A stretch of DNA of 7,725 bases from Gammaproteobacteria bacterium (GTDB taxonomy: Bacteria; Pseudomonadota; Gammaproteobacteria; CAISUE01). Position numbers and translations under genes: made by a program. Location of the stretch: NCBI GenBank assembly GCA_947378515.1, contig CANCKG010000023.1, positions 1 to 7,725 of the forward strand, given 5' to 3'. Under the pieces are notes generated by a model. The model was not told where the DNA came from. It searched no databases and saw only the letters and a list, made by a program, of their open reading frames with translations. Every line of letters starts with the position of its first letter. Positions within the stretch are counted from its first letter, which is position 1. Positions 1 to 5,779 of this stretch are shown here, piece by piece.

Positions 1-257
1 CTGCTAAAGCAGAATTTCGAGCTAACTTAGCCGCCGGCGGGTCTGGCACCGCGGTACCATTAACTGCCCGTGATCTGGAAATTTGTGCGCTGCTTAAACC
101 TTATCTCCAACAAGCAGGTTTGTTTTTTGTTGGCATCGATGTGATCGGCGACTATTTAACCGAAATTAATGTCACCAGCCCGACCGGCACCGTTGTTATG
201 GAACGTTTAACGTCCTTAAAGATTTTTGAAGCCTTATTTGATGCCTTGGAAAAATGA
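1..257 (+). CDS. gshB: Glutathione synthetase, C-terminal part (5' end outside window)
   Basis: This is the last 84 codons of glutathione synthetase, read from base 3 and ending in TGA at 255-257. The enzyme joins gamma-glutamylcysteine to glycine using ATP, the second step of glutathione synthesis in the cytoplasm. The visible part is the end of the ATP-grasp domain: RANLAAGGSG (residues 6-15 of the fragment) matches the glycine-rich loop RGNLAAGG of E. coli GshB, and TEINVTSPTG (53-62) carries the family's Mg2+-binding Glu and Asn (fragment E54, N56) followed by the conserved Ser-Pro. It ends shortly after a helix ending in ALEK, close to the usual C-terminus, so the gene looks intact at its 3' end. 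No U-rich terminator follows it; the next gene has its own promoter 30-50 bases downstream. Confidence 0.95.
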   Translation, partial: AKAEFRANLAAGGSGTAVPLTARDLEICALLKPYLQQAGLFFVGIDVIGDYLTEINVTSPTGTVVMERLTSLKIFEALFDALEK

Positions 258-283
258 CTCACTTCACGTTAATGGTATTTTAG

Positions 284-300
284 TTTGACGTTTAGTCAAA
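284..300. promoter_or_regulatory. Inverted repeat over the rpmF promoter -35 box (possible operator)
   Basis: TTTGAC (284-289) and GTCAAA (295-300) are perfect 6-base arms around a 5-base centre, GTTTA. The left arm contains five of the six bases of the predicted -35 hexamer and the right arm lies in the spacer, so a dimeric protein bound here would compete with RNA polymerase. The stem is short and AT-rich and no T-run follows on either strand, so it is a poor terminator for gshB. The regulator is unknown. Confidence 0.4.
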
Positions 301-313
301 AAATAGGTACCAT
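285..313 (+). promoter_or_regulatory. Predicted sigma-70 promoter of the rpmF-plsX-fabD operon
   Basis: TTGACG (285-290) matches the -35 consensus at five of six positions. It is followed after exactly 17 bases by TACCAT (308-313), which matches the -10 consensus at four of six, including the key first T, second A and last T. Transcription would start near 320, leaving a leader of about 25 bases before the rpmF start. No extended -10 TGn is present. This is prediction from spacing and consensus only. Confidence 0.6.
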
Positions 314-345
314 TGTGGGCTTAATTTTTTGTTTAGAGGTTTGTC

Positions 346-537
346 ATGGCAGTTCAAAAGTCTCGTAAATCCAGATCACGTCGTGGTATGCGTCGTTCGC
401 ATGATGCTGTTACCGGCGCCACATTATCGATTGATGCGGTGAGTGGTGAAAAACACCGTCGTCATCATATTTCGAAAAATGGTTTCTATCGTGGTCGCGA
501 AGTTATCAAACAAGCTACAGACGTGGCAGCCGAATAA
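346..537 (+). CDS. rpmF: 50S ribosomal protein bL32
   Basis: This 63-residue basic protein of the large ribosomal subunit starts [20 protein letters not shown], nearly the E. coli L32 pattern ([20 protein letters not shown]). It continues with the diagnostic SGEKHRRHH and the GFYRGREVI block (residues 33-41 and 46-54). It has no cysteine, so it is the zinc-free form of bL32 rather than the CxxC zinc-ribbon form. The tail after VIK (KQATDVAAE) is slightly longer than in E. coli, where the protein has 57 residues. A good Shine-Dalgarno, AGAGGT (335-340), lies 5 bases before the ATG. In many gammaproteobacteria rpmF follows yceD; here gshB is directly upstream instead. It is probably cotranscribed with plsX because no intrinsic terminator is evident between them. 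Confidence 0.97.
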   Translation: MAVQKSRKSRSRRGMRRSHDAVTGATLSIDAVSGEKHRRHHISKNGFYRGREVIKQATDVAAE

Positions 538-644
538 AACCAAGCTTTCAGGGATTAGCCGTAACGGTGTGAAATCGTCATCACAAATAGTTTTTGTGGC
601 ACCACGAATACTTCAGGCGTAACTGTTTAGCTCGCGATTCCAAC

Positions 645-669
645 GGGTAGGCACAAGGCCTACCCCTAC
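645..669 (-). repeat. REP-like palindrome with GTAG foot
   Basis: GGGTAGGC (645-652) and GCCTACCC (658-665) form a perfect 8-bp stem around a 5-base loop. Immediately outside it on the + strand is CTAC (666-669). Read on the minus strand this gives GTAG directly followed by the hairpin, which is the layout of repetitive extragenic palindromes recognised by RAYT (REP-associated tyrosine) transposases. There is no T-run after the stem on either strand, which argues against a Rho-independent terminator. It sits alone in the 158-base rpmF-plsX gap, ending 26 bases before the plsX start. Only one copy is visible in this window, so membership of a repeat family is inferred. The rest of the gap (538-644) shows only a weak CACAAA/TTTGTG hairpin at 582-598. 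Confidence 0.55.
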
Positions 670-695
670 GTGCTTATATATGACCCATTCATTCT

Positions 696-1775
696 ATGAG
701 TAAGCCAATAGTCATTGCTCTTGACGCTATGGGTGGCGATCATGGCCCTAGCGTCATCGTTCCTGCCGCGTTAAATGCGCTGCACACTTATCCCCAATTG
801 CATATTATCCTCGTTGGCATTGAAACGGTCATTCACGAACAGTTACTCAAACACCACGGTGTAAACTTACCGCGCTTATCGCTCGTTCATGCCACACAAA
901 CCGTCAGCATGGATGAAAAACCCTCTTCAGCCCTAAGACTCAAAAAAGATTCGTCGATGCGCGTAGCAATCAATCTCGTTAAGCTCGGCTCTGCCCAAGC
1001 CTGCGTAAGTTCAGGCAATACCGGCGCGTTAATGGCCACCGCAAAGTTTGTTTTAAAAACTTTACCCGGCATCGATCGCCCAGCGATTATGGCAAAATTA
1101 CCAACCATGCGCCGTCACGCACTCGTGCGCGTTCTAGACCTCGGCGCCAATGTCGATTCCACCCCACAAAATTTACTCGATTTTGCCTTGATGGGTTCCA
1201 TTGTCGCTAAAGAAGTCGGCGGGATTCCAGCCCCAACGGTTGGTTTGTTGAATGTCGGTGAAGAAGAAATGAAAGGCAATGAATTAGTGAAACAAACTGC
1301 CTTATTGCTCGAATCTTATCCCGGCATTCACTACATTGGTTTTGTCGAAGGCGATGATGTGTTCAAAGGCACGGCAGATGTCGTGGTATGTGATGGCTTT
1401 GTCGGTAATGTGATGTTAAAAGCAACCGAAGGTGTGGTGAAATTGATCGGCACAGCCATTAAAAAAGCTTTTTTACGCAATTGGTTTACGAAATTATCGG
1501 CGCTGGCTGTCTTACATATCTTAAAAAAAATTGGTAAGAGTTTTGATCCTGGCCAATTCAATGGAGCGACTTTTTTAGGCTTAAATGGTATTGTCATTAA
1601 AAGTCATGGTGGCGCTAATCAAGCGGCTTTTGAAAACGCTATTCGTGAAGCCATGGAAGAAGTGGAACAAGATGTACCCGCTAAAATTCGCGTCCAATTA
1701 GCACTGCTAATGGCCGCTCAACCAGAACATCAAACCCCACCCCTCAGTGGAGATTCGCTCGATGAAAATAGCTAA
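696..1775 (+). CDS. plsX: Phosphate acyltransferase PlsX
   Basis: PlsX converts acyl-ACP plus phosphate to acyl-phosphate, the acyl donor used by PlsY for the first acylation of glycerol-3-phosphate in phospholipid synthesis. It is a cytosolic, membrane-associated enzyme. At 359 residues it has family length. Recognisable blocks are [13 protein letters not shown] (8-20), the [14 protein letters not shown] segment (75-88), [10 protein letters not shown] (105-114), [12 protein letters not shown] (185-196), [20 protein letters not shown] (216-235) followed by VGNVMLK, and [16 protein letters not shown] (290-305). The ATG at 696 aligns with the E. coli start (ALDVMGGDFGPS). No Shine-Dalgarno is visible in front of it, which is unusual for this operon. 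The 3' end overlaps fabD by 14 bases, implying translational coupling. In E. coli fabH lies between plsX and fabD; it is absent here. Confidence 0.96.
   Translation: MSKPIVIALDAMGGDHGPSVIVPAALNALHTYPQLHIILVGIETVIHEQLLKHHGVNLPRLSLVHATQTVSMDEKPSSALRLKKDSSMRVAINLVKLGSAQACVSSGNTGALMATAKFVLKTLPGIDRPAIMAKLPTMRRHALVRVLDLGANVDSTPQNLLDFALMGSIVAKEVGGIPAPTVGLLNVGEEEMKGNELVKQTALLLESYPGIHYIGFVEGDDVFKGTADVVVCDGFVGNVMLKATEGVVKLIGTAIKKAFLRNWFTKLSALAVLHILKKIGKSFDPGQFNGATFLGLNGIVIKSHGGANQAAFENAIREAMEEVEQDVPAKIRVQLALLMAAQPEHQTPPLSGDSLDENS
1748..1752 (+). promoter_or_regulatory. Shine-Dalgarno that fixes the fabD start
   Basis: TGGAG lies 9 bases before the ATG at 1762 and inside the last codons of plsX. An in-frame GTG at 1747 would add five residues (MEIRS), but it overlaps this motif, has no ribosome site of its own, and the added residues are not part of the FabD family start. 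Confidence 0.55.
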
Positions 1776-2718
1776 AGCCTTTGCGGTGGTTTTTCCAGGT
1801 CAGGGTTCACAGACCGTCGGCATGTTGAATGCCTTAGCAAGCAGTCACAGTCTTGTTCAAAAAACCTTTGCGGAAGCAAGCCATATCTTAGCGTATGATT
1901 TATGGGAATTAGTCAGCGTTGGCCCCGATACCCAACTCAATCAAACTGAGTACACCCAACCGGCATTAGTCGCAGCCGGCGTCGCTGTTTGGCGCATTTG
2001 GCTCAATGAAATCGGCATTCGCCCCAAAGTATTAGCGGGGCATAGCTTAGGGGAATATACAGCCTTGGTGTGTAGTGAAGCGATTTCTTTTCACGATGCT
2101 TTATTGCTCGCACGCATACGCGGTCGCTTAATGCAAAGCGCCGTGTTGCCAGAGGTTGGCGCGATGGCAGCAATCATTGGCTTGAACGATTGTTTGGTAG
2201 AAACACTGTGTTTAGAAGCCTGTGATAGCGAAACACGCGTAACACCCGCTAATTATAATGCCGATGGTCAATTAGTCATTGCGGGGCACGCACTTGCGGT
2301 AGATCGTGCAATCGCGCGTGCCAAAACGGCTGGGGCTAAAATGGCTAAACGCTTAAATGTCAGCGTACCATCGCATTGCGATTTGATGCAACCGATTTCC
2401 GCTGAATTAGCCGCTGCGCTCGCTCGCATTACTATTAACCCACCACAAATTCCCGTCATCCAAAATGTCGAAGCAAGCATCGCCGATAGCCCTGATACCA
2501 TTCGTGCTATGCTGGTTAGGCAAGTGTATCAACCGGTGCGCTGGACCGCGACATTACGCAAACTCGCCGCTTTAAATTGTGAATTATCTATCGAATGTGG
2601 GCCTGGCAAGGTATTGACGGGTTTAGCGAAACGTACCACGCCCCTTTTGCCGTGCTTGCCGATTTTTGATACAGTTACCTTTGATGCCGCCGCAAGCATC
2701 GTTCGCCAACTTACTTAG
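1762..2718 (+). CDS. fabD: Malonyl-CoA:ACP transacylase FabD
   Basis: FabD transfers the malonyl group from CoA to acyl carrier protein, supplying the extender unit for type II fatty acid synthesis in the cytoplasm. From the ATG at 1762 the protein has 318 residues, close to the 309 of E. coli FabD, and the similarity runs end to end. Catalytic features visible are the FPGQGSQ loop (11-17), the nucleophile Ser95 in GHSLGEY (93-99), Arg120 in the position of the malonate-binding Arg, and His205 in SVPSHCDLM. The late GPGKVLTGL block closes the fold. The start is chosen from the Shine-Dalgarno TGGAG and from alignment with the MTQFAFVFPGQG start of E. coli. It overlaps the plsX 3' end by 14 bases. 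The usual partners fabG and acpP do not follow; a short lipoprotein does, after 12 bases. Confidence 0.96.
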   Translation: MKIAKAFAVVFPGQGSQTVGMLNALASSHSLVQKTFAEASHILAYDLWELVSVGPDTQLNQTEYTQPALVAAGVAVWRIWLNEIGIRPKVLAGHSLGEYTALVCSEAISFHDALLLARIRGRLMQSAVLPEVGAMAAIIGLNDCLVETLCLEACDSETRVTPANYNADGQLVIAGHALAVDRAIARAKTAGAKMAKRLNVSVPSHCDLMQPISAELAAALARITINPPQIPVIQNVEASIADSPDTIRAMLVRQVYQPVRWTATLRKLAALNCELSIECGPGKVLTGLAKRTTPLLPCLPIFDTVTFDAAASIVRQLT

Positions 2719-2730
2719 GGTAAAATTTTC

Positions 2731-3036
2731 ATGAAAATGCGTTTAATCGTGTTATTCACTCTTTTGTCTTCTTTGACTGCCTGTCAAAATTACATTAGCG
2801 ACCAAAACAAACAGTATTTAGCGGCTAAAGCTGAACCGCCTTTAAGTATTCCAGCAAAGTTGAATGATGCTAGCTTAAGTGACCAACAAGTGATTATCCC
2901 TACGCTGCCAGCTACCAATAATCCCGTAGTAACGGCGCAACCAAGTTTATTACCGCCGGGCAGTATGGCCGAAGGCATTAAAAATGGCACTATCGCCCCT
3001 TCCGTATTAAAGATGCCATTGCCTGATCCTGAATGA
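2731..3036 (+). CDS. Small lipoprotein resembling the N-terminal region of BamC
   Basis: This predicted lipoprotein has 101 residues. It begins with a signal peptide MKMRLIVLFTLLSSLTAC, with the lipobox LTAC at residues 15-18, so the mature protein would start at lipidated Cys18; residue 19 is Gln, not Asp, which favours the outer membrane. The mature part is Pro-rich, without predicted compact domains or membrane segments. A segment at about 29-41 (YLAAKAEPPLSIP), followed by a later VIIP, resembles the flexible N-terminal part of BamC, which in E. coli lies along BamD in the outer-membrane protein assembly complex. The two C-terminal helix-grip domains of BamC are missing. The ATG follows the fabD stop by 12 bases, with AGGG (2717-2720) as a weak ribosome site, so it is probably the last gene of the plsX-fabD transcript. 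The BamC link rests on recalled sequence patterns and is tentative; the lipoprotein call is firmer. Confidence 0.75.
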   Translation: MKMRLIVLFTLLSSLTACQNYISDQNKQYLAAKAEPPLSIPAKLNDASLSDQQVIIPTLPATNNPVVTAQPSLLPPGSMAEGIKNGTIAPSVLKMPLPDPE

Positions 3037-3046
3037 TGCTAAACAT

Positions 3047-3075
3047 GCACCACAGCTAAGTTCCCCGTGCGGTGC
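3047..3075 (-). terminator. Hairpin between the converging operons, probable nadD-side terminator
   Basis: GCACCACA (3047-3054) and TGCGGTGC (3068-3075) pair around a 13-base loop. In the minus-strand RNA all eight positions pair, one as a G-U wobble; in the plus-strand RNA the same position is an A-C mismatch. The structure is therefore better suited to ending the nadD transcript. The following minus-strand sequence (ATGTTTAG) is only weakly U-rich. Confidence 0.4.
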
Positions 3076-3081
3076 TTGCTG

Positions 3082-3101
3082 AATAGTCACCTATTTTTTT
3101 T
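3082..3101 (+). terminator. Short hairpin plus T-run ending the fabD-lipoprotein transcript
   Basis: AATAG (3082-3086), loop TCAC, and CTATT (3091-3095) form a 5-bp stem that runs straight into six further T residues (3096-3101), giving eight Ts in a row. The stem is weak for an intrinsic terminator, but the T-run is good and the place, about 45 bases past the last + strand gene, is right. The T-run is at the same time the Lys codons and stop of nadD on the other strand. Confidence 0.45.
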
Positions 3102-3696
3102 GATATAAATGGTGGGCCTGAATATAATCAGCGACTAACGGTGGCAAGTCAGTCAATGCTTGCCCGCTCGATCTGATCAAGCGTGACGCCTGTGGTTGAG
3201 GCGCCATAGTTACCCGCCATAGCTGATGCTGGCTTGCTTGTGCTAGTGCTGTTAATTCTGGCACTAAGGTGGCTAAAGCGTCACTGTCCACCGTCGCGCG
3301 ATTCACCACAATTAAATCGACTCGTGCGAGAATATCTTGCCACCGGTGCCAGGTTTTAAACGCTTGCAATTCATCTTCACCCATTAACCAAAAATACTGG
3401 TTTTTGGAACCAAATTCTTTGCTAACATATTCTATGGTATCGATGCTATAGGAAGCTGAAGCCCGGTCTAATTCACACCGTTCTAACCTAAACGCAGGTT
3501 GATCTAAAATAGCCAAGCTGATCATAAAAGCTCGTTGTTCTGCCGTTGCAATGCAATGGGCTTTATGAACAGGGTCGGCGCAGGGAATGAAGCGTATTTG
3601 ATCTAAAGCCAACTGCTTTAGGGCCGTCATAGCCACCGCTAAATGACCATGATGAATAGGATCGAAGGCACCACCAAATAAGCCAATCTTAGCCAT
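3091..3696 (-). CDS. nadD: Nicotinate-nucleotide adenylyltransferase NadD
   Basis: NadD adenylates nicotinate mononucleotide with ATP to give deamido-NAD, the step shared by de novo and salvage NAD synthesis, in the cytosol. The protein has 201 residues, at the short end of the family. The nucleotidyltransferase signature is clear at the N-terminus: GLFGGAFDPIHHGHL (5-19), with the HxGH-type His16-Gly17-His18. Other typical segments are FIPCADPVHK and LMGEDELQAFKTWHRWQDIL. Near the C-terminus the usual ISSTxIR motif appears as QASRLIR, keeping the second Ser and the Ile-Arg but not the Thr; the GGTFDP Thr is Ala. These are changes worth noting but the remainder fits NadD. The ATG overlaps the stop of the adaptor gene by 8 bases (ATGGCTAA) and has no strong ribosome site, so translation is probably coupled. 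The common neighbours holA and rsfS are absent. Confidence 0.93.
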   Translation of the reverse strand: MAKIGLFGGAFDPIHHGHLAVAMTALKQLALDQIRFIPCADPVHKAHCIATAEQRAFMISLAILDQPAFRLERCELDRASASYSIDTIEYVSKEFGSKNQYFWLMGEDELQAFKTWHRWQDILARVDLIVVNRATVDSDALATLVPELTALAQASQHQLWRVTMAPQPQASRLIRSSGQALTDLPPLVADYIQAHHLYQKK

Positions 3697-4702
3697 GAGT
3701 CACGCTGACCAGGGCACCATCGTATAATTTCAATTGACCGGCCGTGACCACTTGATCACCCGTTTTCAAGCCTTTAACAACAATCACTTGATCGGCAAAA
3801 CGCGCGCCGAGCACCACGGGCGTCAAAACCGCGTGGCCTTTGATAATTTTAAATACACTATCGCCATCGGCACTACTCACCACAGCGATTTGTGGCACCG
3901 CAAGCACGCTTTGTTTCGGCCCATAAAACACCGTAACATCGACATAAGCCCCTGGCAACAAGCGTTGATCAATATTCGTCAGCGTCGCTCTTAGCGCTAG
4001 CAACCGGGTATTAACGTCAATTGCATTATCGATGGCACTAACAGTACCTTGGTATTGATGATGATCTAAATCGCGCTGGCTGATAGTAACGCGATCACCC
4101 ATTTTTATTTGATCACAGTATTGTTCAGCAACTGTGAAATCGAGGCGCAAGCGATCCAATTGTTGCAAACTGACCAGCGCTTGACCCACATTGACATAAT
4201 CGCCTTGCTGGACTAAATTCAAACCCACCACCCCGGCAAAAGGAGCATGGACCAGCGCTTGATCGAGCGCGGCTTGGGCGGCTTCGACTGCTGCGGCATC
4301 ATTGCGCGCCGATGACTTGGCGCGATCAAAATCAGCTTTGGAAATCACCTGCTGACTGTACAACGTTAAAGCGCGGCGATAATTCGCTTGTTCTAATTCC
4401 GCCATCGCTTGAGACATCTTTAACTTAGCGGCTAATTGCGCCGGATTAATAGCAAATAATAACTGATCTTTGCTTACGGAAGCACCAGGGTGAAACGCCA
4501 CATCCGTGACTCTGCCCATTACTTCGCTTTTCAAAATTGCGCCACTTTCAGCCATCACCGTCGCAGTTGCTTGGGTGCTAGCGCGCCAAGGCTGTGCTTG
4601 AACAGTCAAAGCATCTACAGCCGTAAGATTAGCCCCTTGTTCGGCTTTGGAACCACAAGCTGTTAATAGTACGATAAGACTAAAGATGAAAAATTTATTC
4701 AT
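3689..4702 (-). CDS. RND-type efflux periplasmic adaptor (membrane fusion) lipoprotein
   Basis: This 337-residue protein belongs to the AcrA/MexA/HlyD-like adaptor family, which bridges an inner-membrane RND pump and an outer-membrane channel in the periplasm. It begins with a lipoprotein signal MNKFFIFSLIVLLTAC (lipobox LTAC, Cys16). Then come the first half of the lipoyl-like domain (about 58-90, with GRVTDVAFHPGASVSKDQLL), a short coiled-coil hairpin (about 92-150), the second lipoyl half with APFAGVVG (153-160) and QQGDYVNVGQ, a beta-barrel (about 185-262, ending LLPGAYVDVTV) and a membrane-proximal domain to the end. The ATG at 4702 is chosen because the signal peptide starts there; longer in-frame starts lie inside the ferredoxin gene and add residues that spoil the signal. 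It overlaps the ferredoxin stop by 8 bases (ATGAATAA). No pump gene is next to it: nadD follows. Substrate unknown. Confidence 0.9.
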   Translation of the reverse strand: MNKFFIFSLIVLLTACGSKAEQGANLTAVDALTVQAQPWRASTQATATVMAESGAILKSEVMGRVTDVAFHPGASVSKDQLLFAINPAQLAAKLKMSQAMAELEQANYRRALTLYSQQVISKADFDRAKSSARNDAAAVEAAQAALDQALVHAPFAGVVGLNLVQQGDYVNVGQALVSLQQLDRLRLDFTVAEQYCDQIKMGDRVTISQRDLDHHQYQGTVSAIDNAIDVNTRLLALRATLTNIDQRLLPGAYVDVTVFYGPKQSVLAVPQIAVVSSADGDSVFKIIKGHAVLTPVVLGARFADQVIVVKGLKTGDQVVTAGQLKLYDGALVSVTHG

Positions 4703-5012
4703 GCAGTCGCAAACGCTCAACAATTTTCTGACCGAGCAAATGGGATTCAATGATTTCATCGATATCCGCAAAATTAGCATAGCTATACCAAATATTATCG
4801 GGATAAACAACGATCGTTGGGCCTTTGGCACAGCGCCCTAAGCAGCCAGAACTGCTGACCCGAATTTTATCAGGCCCAAAACTGTTTCTGGCTTTAAGAC
4901 TATCACGAGCATAGACAAAAAAATCACTGGCCGCCGCATTTTGGCAGCATTTTTTATCATTATCTTTTTGATTGACACAAAAAAATACGTGTTTTTGATA
5001 AAAATTAGTCAT
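4695..5012 (-). CDS. Thioredoxin-like [2Fe-2S] ferredoxin
   Basis: This 105-residue cytosolic protein belongs to the thioredoxin-fold [2Fe-2S] ferredoxins, the family of Aquifex ferredoxin and Azotobacter Shethna protein I, related to the NuoE subunit of complex I. The start HVFFCVNQ (8-15) and the GCLGRCAKGPTIVVYPDNIW block (56-75) are typical. Likely cluster ligands are Cys12, Cys22 or Cys23, Cys57 and Cys61. The adjacent Cys22-Cys23 pair leaves one spare thiol. The C-terminus (ADIDEIIESHLLGQKIVERL) is also typical. The electron donor and acceptor are unknown. GAGGT (5016-5020 on the minus strand) precedes the ATG by only 3 bases. The ATG overlaps the stop of the upstream phosphodiesterase as ATGA, and its own stop overlaps the adaptor start by 8 bases, so it sits in a coupled chain. 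Confidence 0.92.
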   Translation of the reverse strand: MTNFYQKHVFFCVNQKDNDKKCCQNAAASDFFVYARDSLKARNSFGPDKIRVSSSGCLGRCAKGPTIVVYPDNIWYSYANFADIDEIIESHLLGQKIVERLRLHE

Positions 5013-5779
5013 ATAACCTCGTTATTTTTGGCTAAGCTATAACACGCCGCATTATTGGTAAATACTCCACACACACCTTTAGCTAACCACGCTTGCGCGT
5101 CAGTCAGATCATCGACGGTAAAACCTAAAGTCGGCATTGACGCCTCGACTGCTGCTACTACAAAAGCTTCTGCCGCTGGCATCGAAGTCCAAAAATTCAC
5201 GGCAACACACCCCTCTTGACGCGCAAAAGCAATGGCATCGACTTCAAAGCAATCAATCAAATAAGCGCGGGGAATAGATGGTGCATGTTGCGCAAAAAAT
5301 GCCACCACTTCTCTGGAAAAACTCGATAGTAACAATCGCCCTTGCACCACCATGACTTCGACCTGAGACCAAGCTACTAAGTCTGCCAGCACACATTGAC
5401 ATGTTAACGCATCACCCAATATATTACTTTTAATTTCTAAATTAACGCTTAAATGGGTGTCAGTCAAATAGTTCAAAAACTGCCGTAAACTGGGAATTTC
5501 ATCGTTCAGTGCATTATCCGTATAACTAATCACTCGCAATTGCTGTAACGCATGAAAACTCATGTCTGCCACCAAGCCAAAACCGTTCGTCACGCGCTGC
5601 AAGTGATCGTCATGAAAAATAATCGGCACGTGATCCGCGCTTAACATCACATCCAATTCGATCCACTTAGCTCCAGCTTCAAAAGCCGCTTTAAACGCAC
5701 TCAAGGTATTTTCAGGGGCTGACGTATGTAAACCTCGATGCGCTAAAATCGTCGGTAATTGAAAGGCTAATTCAGGCAT
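5009..5779 (-). CDS. ugpQ: Cytosolic glycerophosphodiester phosphodiesterase (UgpQ type)
   Basis: This enzyme hydrolyses deacylated phospholipid headgroups (glycerophosphodiesters) to glycerol-3-phosphate and the free alcohol. The 256-residue protein has no signal peptide, as in UgpQ and unlike periplasmic GlpQ. The GDPD TIM-barrel motifs are in order: AHRG (13-16), APENTLSAF (21-29), the metal-binding ELD (Glu41, Asp43), FHDD (55-58, with the catalytic His56), LEIK (114-117) and the late FTVDDLTDAQAWLAKGVCGVFTN stretch. It overlaps the ccmE stop by 8 bases (ATGCCTGA) and the ferredoxin start by 4 (ATGA), and has no visible ribosome site, so it depends on coupling. The product could feed the acyl-phosphate/glycerol-3-phosphate route that uses plsX in the opposite arm; that link is inference. 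The symbol follows the cytosolic type, and I have not proved orthology. Confidence 0.9.
   Translation of the reverse strand: MPELAFQLPTILAHRGLHTSAPENTLSAFKAAFEAGAKWIELDVMLSADHVPIIFHDDHLQRVTNGFGLVADMSFHALQQLRVISYTDNALNDEIPSLRQFLNYLTDTHLSVNLEIKSNILGDALTCQCVLADLVAWSQVEVMVVQGRLLLSSFSREVVAFFAQHAPSIPRAYLIDCFEVDAIAFARQEGCVAVNFWTSMPAAEAFVVAAVEASMPTLGFTVDDLTDAQAWLAKGVCGVFTNNAACYSLAKNNEVI

Noticed and set aside
284..300. Dyad as a gshB terminator
   Set aside because: The stem is only 6 bp, AT-rich, and is followed by As rather than Ts on the + strand.
582..598. CACAAA/TTTGTG hairpin downstream of rpmF as a Rho-independent terminator
   Set aside because: The stem is weak and the T residues are in the loop and right arm, not after the stem; what follows is GCACCACG.
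645..665. The strong GGGTAGGC/GCCTACCC stem as a terminator of rpmF
   Set aside because: Neither flank has a T-run, and the GTAG foot fits a REP-like element better.
1331..1597. Open frame opposite plsX (and similar ones opposite fabD, nadD and suhB)
   Set aside because: Each is fully antisense to a confidently assigned gene, with low-complexity composition and no family features.
1747..1761. GTG start adding five residues to FabD
   Set aside because: It overlaps the Shine-Dalgarno used by the ATG at 1762 and the extra residues do not belong to the family.
4703..4831. Longer N-terminus for the RND adaptor
   Set aside because: It lies inside the ferredoxin gene in another frame and would bury the clear lipoprotein signal that starts at 4702.
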